A stretch of DNA of 64,000 nt from Paenibacillus sp. KS-LC4. Its GTDB lineage: Bacteria; Bacillota; Bacilli; Paenibacillales; Paenibacillaceae. Shown here piece by piece: positions 57,245-64,000 of the stretch (the first letter of the stretch is position 1; every line of letters begins with the position of its first letter). Location of the stretch: NCBI RefSeq assembly GCF_036894955.1, contig NZ_CP145905.1, positions 1,495,501 to 1,559,500 of the forward strand. Direction: 5' to 3'. Below the pieces are notes generated by a model. The model did not search any database and was not told the origin of the DNA. It saw only the letters and a program-made list of their open reading frames with translations. The position numbers and the translations under genes are program-made.

Positions 57245-58843
57245 TTGAAAAAGCTGGGGAGCTTAAGAAAAGGGGTCGTCTTGCTGCTGTCTTTGGTGCT
57301 TGTGTTTGTTGCAGGCTGTCAGGCTATTAGCGGTGTCGATCTAAATAAGGCGATTACGAACTCGCTTAAGGTTACTTCTTATGAGGGCGAGCAAACGTTG
57401 TCGCTGCAATTAAAAATGAGTGAAGAAGAGCTTGAAAATATGGACGAAGATGAACTTGCGATGATGAAATTGCTCAACAACGCAAAGCTTGAGCTGACAA
57501 ATATTAAAGTACAGGATGACACGCATGTATCGTACAGCGGCAAGCTTCTGCTTGCTGACACGATTTCTATTGGTTTTTCCCTCAAAATGTCCGATACAAC
57601 GGCCGTCGTAGAAATTGAAGGGGCGAAGCAGCCCTTTGTTCTGGACATGAGCGAGGCGGGCCTGCCTTCCTTAATGGGCATTTCTGGCGCGATTGGCCAG
57701 TCCGTAACGGGTGGTCCGCCAGACGCCTCGCTCGTTGAGCTGGGCAAAGAAATTATTGATGCAGTAAGCGGCTATTTTATTAATCATCTGCCTAATCCCG
57801 ATCAAATTTCAGTAAATGCGGTGCAGGATACGATTAATGGCCAGGCGGTATCCTTGATGAAGGTTCATACGGAACTTGATGGTCCTGCTATATGGACTTG
57901 GATTAAAAAATATGTCGATGTTCTCGTAAGCGATCGTGCTGGTCTGGACAAAATGGTTAAAGGTTTTGTAGAAGTGCTTGCCAGCCATCCGGAAGTATGG
58001 GAAGCGATTGGTGAAGTCAATCCTTTTGACCAACCGGTTGTGCTTGATGGTCCTACACAAGAGGATACGATTAAAGAACTCGCAGACAGCCTTGCAGAAG
58101 AGCTTGCATACTTTCAGGAGGAGCTGCAAGCGATAGAGGAAGAGGAGGACGGCATTCTCCTTGATTCTTTATTCAATAAGGCTACGACACTGAAGACAGA
58201 CGTTTACGTGGACAGCAATTTGGACATACGCAAGCAAGTAGTCGAGGCAAACATTTTGCTTGGCGATATCGAGCCTGAGACGCAAATGAGCATTGTCATT
58301 CGCTCCGAGAGTCAAAAATGGAATGTAAACGGAGCAGTGAAGGCGGATGCTCCAGTCGTAAGCGAGAATGCCATTAATTTGGATGATATGTATGGCCTGA
58401 ATGGCTATGAAACGCTGCAATGGTTTGACAAAAGCTCACATGCTTATGATCTGTTAAAAAATACGTTCCATGTGGGCGTTCAGACGGTAGAGCTTTATAC
58501 ACAGGATTATGGCAATCCGCCCATTATAACCCCTTCGAATATTACGCTTGTTCCTTTGCGTGATGTGGCGGAGCAGCTTGGCGCTACGATTTCATACAAT
58601 AAGAAGACGAAGCAGCTGACGCTATTCGATAAGGCGACTGATACGACGATTATAGTGAAAAATGGAAGTGACGCCGCTATTGTGAACGGCAAGTCGGTCA
58701 AGTGGGCTTATCCGGCAACTACGGTAAACGGAACGGTCTATGTTTCAGCCCGCAACCTTGCGAAGTCGCTTGGCGCAACTCTGAAATGGGATTCTTATTA
58801 TAACTCAGAGAAATATTTAATCATTGAACGTGAAGTTGGATAA
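57245..58843 (+). CDS. Lipoprotein with C-terminal copper-amine-oxidase-N-like domain
   Basis: TTG 57245 follows GAGAGGGG. The 532-residue product has a lipoprotein signal with lipobox VAGC (LVLVFVAGCQAISG). A long middle part has an acidic helix (SEEELENMDEDELAMMK) and strands. The C-terminal Cu_amine_oxidN1-type domain has ITLVPLRDVAEQLGATISYN, then VKNGSDAAIVNGKSVKWAYP and VYVSARNLAKSLGATLKWDS. This domain is very common in Paenibacillus surface proteins, probably for wall attachment and not for amine oxidation. It is located 97 bases after the flippase gene. Confidence 0.85.
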   Translation: MKKLGSLRKGVVLLLSLVLVFVAGCQAISGVDLNKAITNSLKVTSYEGEQTLSLQLKMSEEELENMDEDELAMMKLLNNAKLELTNIKVQDDTHVSYSGKLLLADTISIGFSLKMSDTTAVVEIEGAKQPFVLDMSEAGLPSLMGISGAIGQSVTGGPPDASLVELGKEIIDAVSGYFINHLPNPDQISVNAVQDTINGQAVSLMKVHTELDGPAIWTWIKKYVDVLVSDRAGLDKMVKGFVEVLASHPEVWEAIGEVNPFDQPVVLDGPTQEDTIKELADSLAEELAYFQEELQAIEEEEDGILLDSLFNKATTLKTDVYVDSNLDIRKQVVEANILLGDIEPETQMSIVIRSESQKWNVNGAVKADAPVVSENAINLDDMYGLNGYETLQWFDKSSHAYDLLKNTFHVGVQTVELYTQDYGNPPIITPSNITLVPLRDVAEQLGATISYNKKTKQLTLFDKATDTTIIVKNGSDAAIVNGKSVKWAYPATTVNGTVYVSARNLAKSLGATLKWDSYYNSEKYLIIEREVG

Positions 58844-58860
58844 GAAGGAGGAATGGACAA

Positions 58861-59211
58861 ATGCTTAAATTAACGACAGATGCTACCTTTCGGGAAGCTG
58901 TACAGGCCGATGAACTGACGGTTATCGTATTCAAAACAACATGGTGCAAGGATTGCCATTACATTGAACCATTTATGCCGGAGCTTGAGCAGCAGTATGC
59001 AGGAAAAGCGGTTTTTTACGAAATTGACCGCGATGATTTGCCAGATTTATCATCCGAGCTGAACATTCTTGGCATTCCAAGCTTCCTTGCTTTTCGCAAA
59101 GGCCAGGAGGTTGTGCGGTTCGTTAATAAGCTTCGGAAGTCGCGTGAGGAAATCGAACAGTTTGTAGATCGCGCCTTGCAAGTATCCGATGCTTTGGCGG
59201 AAAACCAATAA
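58861..59211 (+). CDS. Thioredoxin family protein
   Basis: AAGGAGGAATGG precedes ATG 58861. The 116-residue product is a single thioredoxin fold with the redox motif WCKDC (in FKTTWCKDCHYIEPF) and the cis-proline in LGIPSFLAF. It has no signal peptide, so it is cytoplasmic. The spacing Cys-Lys-Asp-Cys differs from classical WCGPC, so its reduction potential and partners may differ. It lies 17 bases after the copper-amine-oxidase-type lipoprotein gene, probably in one operon, and a terminator follows. Confidence 0.92.
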   Translation: MLKLTTDATFREAVQADELTVIVFKTTWCKDCHYIEPFMPELEQQYAGKAVFYEIDRDDLPDLSSELNILGIPSFLAFRKGQEVVRFVNKLRKSREEIEQFVDRALQVSDALAENQ

Positions 59212-59226
59212 GCACAATTTGCAAAG

Positions 59227-59256
59227 TCCGTGCGGCGCTGTCGCACGGATTTTTTT
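59227..59256 (+). terminator. Intrinsic terminator
   Basis: TCCGTGCG pairs with CGCACGGA over a seven-base loop, followed by seven T. Confidence 0.85.
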
Positions 59257-59378
59257 ATGGTCACAGAAGCATCATAATTAGAGCCTTGATGGACAAGTGT
59301 CACATTTTCAACATGGCTTTTGGCATATTTTATGGCTATAATGAGTGGTAATTCAAACGAAAAAAGGTGATTGTACGA

Positions 59379-60305
59379 ATGGTTTCAAGCCGTTTTCGCA
59401 AATTTTCAGTTGCAACATCTCTAGGCATGCTAATCATACTGCTGAACGGTGCCTTGGTCACGAACATGGATGCTGGCAGAGGCTGTGGAGATGACTGGCC
59501 TTTATGCCACGGAAAGTTTATACCGGCCTATACATTAGAATCGTTTATCGAATACACGCACAGGCTTACTACGGGGATTGAAGGCCTTTTGGTCGTTGGG
59601 ATGTTTATTGCGTCCATTGTTTTGTTTAGACGAGACAAAATCGCCTATAAGCAGCCGCTGGTATTCGCAAGCAGCTCCTTGTTTTTCACAATTTTACAAG
59701 CGCTGATGGGTGCTGCTGCTGTAAAATGGCCGCAATCCCCGTGGGTGATGGCGATTCATTTTGGCATATCGCTTATGGCATTTGCCTCCACGCTGCTGCT
59801 TGTATTTTGGGCTTATCGCAACAAAAATGGCCAAGCGGTTGAATTTTCTGTACCAAGGTCGATTTTTCCGCGTTTATTAGGCTTAGCGGTGTACATTTAT
59901 GTCGTTATTTATTTAGGCGCATATATTCGTCATACCGATTCCGGTGGCGGCTGTCTGGACTGGCCGTTATGCAACGGGAAAGTCATTCCTGATTTTGAAG
60001 GAGCTGAAACGATAGTATTCATTCACCGCATAGGCGCCGTTATATTGTCTCTTGCAATTGCTGGTGTATACCTGCATATTCGCAGGAAAAGTGGCGCAAA
60101 CGGAGGACTGACTCCTATGGCCAGACTCTCGCTCATTCTCGTGTTGACGCAAGTGTTAAGTGGAGCGTTGCTCACATTGACGATTACTAATTCAAATTGG
60201 TTTGTTTTTACAAATTTATTGCATAATCTCATTGTTAGTGCGCTATTCGGCGTTATAATGGATATGTTGGTGCGTTCTTGGAGGCTGCGGGAGGGCGCTA
60301 AATAG
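59379..60305 (+). CDS. ctaA: Heme A synthase
   Basis: AAAGGTGAT (59363-59371) points to ATG 59379 and 308 residues. GTG 59367 is the longer alternative. It has eight membrane helices in two similar halves, with Cys pairs at GRGCGDDWPLCHG and GGGCLDWPLCNG, and four conserved His in the helices (EYTHRL, AIHFG, FIHRIG, LLHNL). It oxidises the methyl group of heme O to give heme A for cytochrome oxidase. It is separate from ctaB, which is 18 kb away. Confidence 0.95.
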   Translation: MVSSRFRKFSVATSLGMLIILLNGALVTNMDAGRGCGDDWPLCHGKFIPAYTLESFIEYTHRLTTGIEGLLVVGMFIASIVLFRRDKIAYKQPLVFASSSLFFTILQALMGAAAVKWPQSPWVMAIHFGISLMAFASTLLLVFWAYRNKNGQAVEFSVPRSIFPRLLGLAVYIYVVIYLGAYIRHTDSGGGCLDWPLCNGKVIPDFEGAETIVFIHRIGAVILSLAIAGVYLHIRRKSGANGGLTPMARLSLILVLTQVLSGALLTLTITNSNWFVFTNLLHNLIVSALFGVIMDMLVRSWRLREGAK

Positions 60306-60330
60306 CCTATAGAGGACGGAGGCACACAAG

Positions 60331-61038
60331 ATGTTGCGATTTCTGTTTGACGAGCCAGAACGGGCAATAGAGGGACGACACGGTGAAACGGTGCGTTTAA
60401 TGGAGCAGTTTATATCGCAGCTTCATAGCAAGGTGGCAGCGGGCAAGGATGTGGATCATAAGCTTCGCACGTATGAGATTTGGACACGCGGTTTAATTTC
60501 TTCCTTGAATGAGCTGGAGCAGAGCCATTATGCAACGCTTCGCTTTAAGCAGAAAATTAAATCCAGCTCGGTTAGCCAAATGCAATCCGATGAGTATCTT
60601 ATGTATCAGCGCTATGTTTATTTTGACAAAAATGCATTCATTCGCGTTTTCGCCTTGCTTGATAAAATAGGCATTTTGCTAAACGATTTGCTCGCAATGA
60701 AGACAGAGCGGATTAAACCGCATTTTTCCTATTTCACGGTGCTGCGGAATATGCGAGAGCGTGGTGTGCATCGACCGCTGACCGGCGGTCTTGATGAGGT
60801 CAAAGGCTTAACGCAGGAGCCGATGGCCCGGCTGCGCAAACGGCGCAATGCAGAAATCCATTATATGAATTCCGAAATGCTTGATGATCTTGTGCAAAGC
60901 CATAAAGGCTATGGACTCGAAGTAAAGCTAGAAAACATCATGGCGCAGTCACAAGACCTGGCGGCTGGAGTAGCAATGGTGACCGACACTTTATATCTTA
61001 CGTTCCAGTACGCTTGCGGTTATATACGAAAAAGATAA
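60331..61038 (+). CDS. Cthe_2314-like HEPN domain protein
   Basis: GGAGG (60318-60322) precedes ATG 60331. The 235-residue protein is almost all helical. The PEERAIEGRHGETVRLMEQF-like start and late RLRKRRNAEIHYMNSEMLDD resemble the Cthe_2314 HEPN group (RNxxxH-type motif: RRNAEIHY). HEPN domains often act as ribonucleases or as scaffolds. No partner nucleotidyltransferase or antitoxin gene lies adjacent. The group assignment is by resemblance. Confidence 0.65.
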   Translation: MLRFLFDEPERAIEGRHGETVRLMEQFISQLHSKVAAGKDVDHKLRTYEIWTRGLISSLNELEQSHYATLRFKQKIKSSSVSQMQSDEYLMYQRYVYFDKNAFIRVFALLDKIGILLNDLLAMKTERIKPHFSYFTVLRNMRERGVHRPLTGGLDEVKGLTQEPMARLRKRRNAEIHYMNSEMLDDLVQSHKGYGLEVKLENIMAQSQDLAAGVAMVTDTLYLTFQYACGYIRKR

Positions 61039-61068
61039 ATAATTCGTAATCGCAAGGAGGAAGCACTG

Positions 61069-61848
61069 TTGGAGTTGAATGGAAAAACGGCGCTTGTAAC
61101 AGGGAGCGCCAAAGGCCTTGGCAAAAGAACTGCACTCGAGCTTGCGAAGCAGGGCAGTCATATCGTCATTAATTATTTCAAGAGCGAGCAGGAAGCCGAG
61201 CAAACGAAAAAAGAAATCGAACAGCTCGGCGTAAGCGCTACCATTGTACAGGCCGATCTTTCAACGAAGGATGGTGCGACGAGGCTTGCTGATGAAGCGG
61301 CAAGCTGGAGGGGCGGCATCGACATTTTGGTCAACAATGCGGGACCGTTTGTTAGGGAGCGACGGCTGTTTGCCGACTATGAGTTTGCCGAAATATCGGA
61401 CATGCTTACCAGCAACCTGCTCAGCGTCATGCTGCTGGACCACAAGCTGCTATCAGGCATGCGTAGCCGTGGCTGGGGCAGAATTATTCATTTTGGGTTT
61501 GGTCACGCCGGAGAAGCGCGGTCTTGGCCCCATCGCGCTGTATATGCGGCTGCCAAAACCGGTCTCGTTTCCTTTACGAAATCGCTTGCCGTTGAAGAAG
61601 CTGCTAATGGCATTACCGTCAATATGATTGGTCCTGGCGACATTCGCGGAGCGAATAAGGAGCGGACGATTGCCGAGGTGGAGGGCCAGGAGGATACAGA
61701 ATCACCGCTTGGCCGGCCCGGAACAGGTGAAGATGTAGCACGGGTAATCACCTTTTTATGTGAACGGCGCTCGGATTTTTTAACGGGGAATATTATTAAT
61801 GTCACGGGCGGTTTCGATCCGATTCGTCCTAATATTAAAGGTTTGTGA
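61069..61848 (+). CDS. SDR family oxidoreductase
   Basis: AAGGAGG precedes TTG 61069. The 259-residue protein has the short-chain dehydrogenase motifs: TGSAKGLGKRTA (cofactor glycine loop), NNAGP (residues 90-94), and YAAAK (Tyr and Lys of the active site, in HRAVYAAAKTGLVSF). The Ser that normally precedes the Tyr is in place of a GFGHAGEARS stretch and is not obvious. It reduces or oxidises an unknown carbonyl compound with NAD(P)H. It is 30 bases after the HEPN gene. Confidence 0.85.
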   Translation: MELNGKTALVTGSAKGLGKRTALELAKQGSHIVINYFKSEQEAEQTKKEIEQLGVSATIVQADLSTKDGATRLADEAASWRGGIDILVNNAGPFVRERRLFADYEFAEISDMLTSNLLSVMLLDHKLLSGMRSRGWGRIIHFGFGHAGEARSWPHRAVYAAAKTGLVSFTKSLAVEEAANGITVNMIGPGDIRGANKERTIAEVEGQEDTESPLGRPGTGEDVARVITFLCERRSDFLTGNIINVTGGFDPIRPNIKGL

Positions 61849-61898
61849 ACCGAGCATATGCAAGTGCCTGCCCGCAGCTGAATAGAACATGCAAACGC

Positions 61899-61936
61899 CG
61901 AAAGCCCGGTAGTCCTCTGAGGACACCGGGCTTTCG
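61899..61936. terminator. Bidirectional terminator
   Basis: CGAAAGCCCGGT and ACCGGGCTTTCG pair, with an inner GTCCTC/GAGGAC stem. It lies between the SDR gene (plus) and the NifU-like gene (minus), which converge here. Confidence 0.85.
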
Positions 61937-61959
61937 CTATAGCTTGCAATAGGTTACGC

Positions 61960-62205
61960 TTAAAATACTTGAACGACTTCGACTACGCCCTCAACCTCTT
62001 CAAGCAGTGCGCGCTCAATTCCCGCTTTAAGCGTAATTGTGGAGCTCGGGCAGCTGCCACATGCTCCCATCAGGCGAAGCTTAATGATACCGCCCTCAAC
62101 GTCTACGAGTTCGACATCTCCTCCGTCGCGCTGCAGGAACGGACGCAATTTATCCAGTACGTCCAATACTTCATCGTACATTGTGCTTTGTGCTTGTTCA
62201 CTCAT
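61960..62205 (-). CDS. NifU C-terminal domain Fe-S scaffold protein (YutI-like)
   Basis: AAAGGAGATG places the start at ATG 62205, giving 81 residues. The domain has [19 protein letters not shown] and the cluster-binding GACGSCPSS (CxxC), with MTLKAGIE-like ends ([16 protein letters not shown]). It is a scaffold or carrier for Fe-S clusters. It is divergent from yuzB. Both the NifU-like and YuzB genes sit near yutJ in Bacillus, as here. Confidence 0.9.
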   Translation of the reverse strand: MSEQAQSTMYDEVLDVLDKLRPFLQRDGGDVELVDVEGGIIKLRLMGACGSCPSSTITLKAGIERALLEEVEGVVEVVQVF

Positions 62206-62290
62206 TGCAATCATCTCCTTTCTGTCTTATTATAGTACAAAGTCGTGCAATTGAAAATGGATACCTACAGCAAGGTAAGGTGTAAAGCTT

Positions 62291-62563
62291 ATGTTTAAGA
62301 CAATGATTGAATATTGTACAAGCAATGCCCACCATGGAACCGTGGACATTATGCAGAAATTCGAGCAAGAGGATCTCTACGAAATTACAGAATATGGCTG
62401 TCTAGGCAACTGCGGCGAATGCTACTTAAAGCCCTTTGCCCTCGTCGAGGGGGAAATTGTCGCCGCCGATACCAGCGATGAATTATATGGAAAAATTTGC
62501 GAAGCTATTATTCGTCAAGAGAACGATCGTGACGCACTGGACAAGCTGCTGGACGATCTTTAA
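62291..62563 (+). CDS. yuzB: DUF1450 family protein (YuzB)
   Basis: The 90-residue protein has a conserved cysteine pattern: EYCTSN near the start, then GCLGNCGECYLKPFALVEGE, four Cys in all. The pattern is like that of a thioredoxin-like [2Fe-2S] ferredoxin fragment, which suggests metal or cluster binding. The fold and function are not established. AAGGTG precedes ATG 62291. Its stop overlaps the yutJ stop on the other strand by four bases. Confidence 0.88.
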   Translation: MFKTMIEYCTSNAHHGTVDIMQKFEQEDLYEITEYGCLGNCGECYLKPFALVEGEIVAADTSDELYGKICEAIIRQENDRDALDKLLDDL

Positions 62564-63627
62564 CCGAAGTGGCGCTTGGATCGCCATAAAATGCCGCTTT
62601 TTACGAGGCGTGGTACACGGCCCAAAAGCGGTGTGCCGCCCATAATGCCAAAGCCGCTCTTTTTCCCGAGCGAACCGAGAACGCCCTTGAGCTTGATTTT
62701 GCCAAGCCGGGGCGTTTTGTCATGCCAAATGGCCTGCATGACTTCAGCAATTTGTTTGCCTTGTGCGCCAGCCGCCTGTCCGCTTGGGGAGAAGGGCAGT
62801 GAAGCACAATCTCCGACGATGAATACGCCGCTGTGGGAAGGGAGCTGATGGTGCTCATTAATAATCAGCCTTCCTTGGTTATCCTTCGGCAAGTCCAGAC
62901 GCTGTACAATTGGCACTGGCTGAATGCCTGCCGTCCATACCGTTACATCGCTTAGCAGCGCTTTGCTGGAGTTTTGATCGTGCAGGACGCCCTGTTCAAG
63001 CTTGCATAGGGAAACATTGCCGAGCATTTCAACCTCATGGCCTTTAAACCATTCCGCCACGAACAATTGCAGCTTGCCTGGAAAAGCTGACATGACGCCT
63101 GCACCACGGTCAATAATGCGAATATTCAAATCCGGACGGCTTTCACGCAGCTCAGCAGCTACTTCAACGCCGCTCAGTCCGCCGCCAACGATCGACACCT
63201 GTCCATAAGGCTTGACGTCATTAAGCTGTTGATACGTTTTTCGTGCGGCAGAAAACGTTTGAATGCTCGTAGAGAACGCTTCTGCCCCTTCAATGCCATG
63301 ATACTTATCCGTACAGCCAAGACCGATAACGAGCCAATCGTAGGAGATCGGGTCTTGGTGCTCCAAATAGACCAGCTTATTATCGAGGTCAAGATTGTCA
63401 ACCTCGCCATAAACCGTGCTCACGCGCGAGTCCGTCGGGAACTTGACGCGCAGCTCCAGATCGGACACTGTTCCGGCAGCGAGAGCATAATATTCTGTCT
63501 TCAGGCCCTGGAACGGCATGCGGTCAATTAGAACGATGGATACATCAAGCGGAATATGCTTCTCAATCAGTTCTTCAACAATAGCAAGGCCGCCATAGCC
63601 GCCACCTAAAATTACTAATTTTCTCAT
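62560..63627 (-). CDS. yutJ: NAD(P)/FAD-dependent oxidoreductase, type II NADH dehydrogenase-like (YutJ)
   Basis: The 355-residue protein has two nucleotide-binding motifs: LVILGGGYGGLAIVEEL (FAD) and VSIVGGGLSGVEVAAELRE (NAD), and a late FAD motif HSGVFIVGDCASLPFS. This is the NDH-2/sulfide-quinone reductase-type layout. It lacks an obvious C-terminal membrane anchor. YutJ of B. subtilis is the closest named relative I know. It may pass electrons from NADH to quinone or a carrier. The 3' end overlaps yuzB. Confidence 0.85.
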   Translation of the reverse strand: MRKLVILGGGYGGLAIVEELIEKHIPLDVSIVLIDRMPFQGLKTEYYALAAGTVSDLELRVKFPTDSRVSTVYGEVDNLDLDNKLVYLEHQDPISYDWLVIGLGCTDKYHGIEGAEAFSTSIQTFSAARKTYQQLNDVKPYGQVSIVGGGLSGVEVAAELRESRPDLNIRIIDRGAGVMSAFPGKLQLFVAEWFKGHEVEMLGNVSLCKLEQGVLHDQNSSKALLSDVTVWTAGIQPVPIVQRLDLPKDNQGRLIINEHHQLPSHSGVFIVGDCASLPFSPSGQAAGAQGKQIAEVMQAIWHDKTPRLGKIKLKGVLGSLGKKSGFGIMGGTPLLGRVPRLVKSGILWRSKRHFG

Positions 63628-63752
63628 TTACGCCTCAACCCCGCATTATTATTAATCTGATCTATCGTGGATGCTGCAAGGGTGTGCATGTAAACCGGAA
63701 GCAAGTCCTGCGCTATGCATACACGCCTTAATATATGTGATTGGTTAGATCA

Positions 63753-64000
63753 TTACTCATAAATCTTAACTTCGTTGTAGAAGGTGTCACGTTCAACTGG
63801 AACGCGTCCTGCACCTTTAATAAGCCAAATTAAATCCTCACGAGTAATGCCTTCTGGCGTAAGTGCGCCTGCGGCGTGACTAATACGCTCCTTCACGATG
63901 GTGCCATGAGCATCAGAGGCTCCCATTGTCAGGGCGACTTGCGTCAGCTGTGTGCCAATATTAATGAAATAAGCTTTAATATGCTGGAAGTTATCGAGCA
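63753..64000 (-). CDS. mqnE: Aminofutalosine synthase MqnE, C-terminal part
   Basis: The gene runs off the right edge and has no start in the window. Frame from 63998: LDNFQHIKAYFINIGTQLTQ then LTMGASDAHGTIVKERISHA, and the end with KGAGRVPVERDTFYNEVKIYE and TAA at 63753-63755. This is the C-terminal domain of the MqnE/MqnC radical SAM family of the futalosine menaquinone pathway. The AGR-PVERDT motif favours MqnE. The radical SAM CxxxCxxC lies outside the window. Confidence 0.8.
   Translation of the reverse strand, partial: LDNFQHIKAYFINIGTQLTQVALTMGASDAHGTIVKERISHAAGALTPEGITREDLIWLIKGAGRVPVERDTFYNEVKIYE

Overview
The window looks like chromosomal DNA from an endospore-forming Gram-positive of the Paenibacillus type (Bacillota, Paenibacillaceae). 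Evidence: strong AGGAGG-type ribosome sites with many TTG and GTG starts; spore genes (alpha/beta-type SASP with a sigma-G promoter, gerQ next to cwlJ); a T-box leader on trpS; a lipoprotein with a copper-amine-oxidase-N-like domain; dense sugar-catabolism genes with AraC regulators; and a futalosine-pathway menaquinone gene at the right edge. I saw no rRNA, tRNA, prophage, insertion sequence or CRISPR array.

Layout. 1-13.8 kb: the tail of a sugar ABC-transporter binding protein, a five-gene sugar operon (two Gfo/Idh/MocA oxidoreductases, a TIM-barrel isomerase, an AraC regulator, an SGNH esterase), a TetR/metallo-hydrolase pair with tandem operators, an MFS transporter, a rhamnogalacturonan-acetylesterase-like enzyme behind a cre-like site, a lipoprotein behind four 11-bp TTCA repeats, and a GMC oxidoreductase with its small partner. 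13.8-20.4 kb: a nitrite-assimilation operon (nirB-nirD-nirC-cobA, minus strand) divergent from an ANTAR regulator and a TrpD2-like gene. The nirB leader carries a readable two-hexaloop ANTAR target that overlaps an intrinsic terminator. 20.5-27.1 kb: a heptad-repeat coiled-coil protein, a second AraC regulator, a GH31 alpha-xylosidase and an isomerase/oxidoreductase pair. 27.1-33.9 kb: a PadR-DUF1700-DUF4097 operon, cell-wall proteins (CAP domain, LysM-3D, NodB deacetylase) and an FhuF-like Fe-S protein. 34-41 kb: a YcgQ/YcgR-like pair behind a Zur-box-like site, T-box/trpS, a SASP, a YfhP-like protein, cwlJ-gerQ. 41-49 kb: ctaB, a Sco protein, transporters, a toprim protein, a transglutaminase-like membrane protein, a class B PBP. 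49-64 kb: mntABCD, HAD phosphatase, ThuA-like protein, flippase, ctaA, HEPN and SDR proteins, NifU-like/YuzB/YutJ cluster, mqnE.

Most notable signals: (1) the nirB leader, where promoter, GlnR/TnrA-like box, ANTAR dual hexaloop and terminator are all visible beside the ANTAR gene; (2) two diverged copies, at about 27.2-27.4 kb (minus) and 54.36-54.48 kb (plus), of one intergenic element with conserved apical sequence and compensatory changes in its stems, which may be an undescribed structured RNA, a non-autonomous repeat or a small-protein gene; (3) a Zur-like box overlapping the -10 of the YcgR/YcgQ-like permease pair; (4) tandem TetR-type operators placed on a well-formed promoter. Family assignments rest on reading motifs by eye. 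No database search was run.
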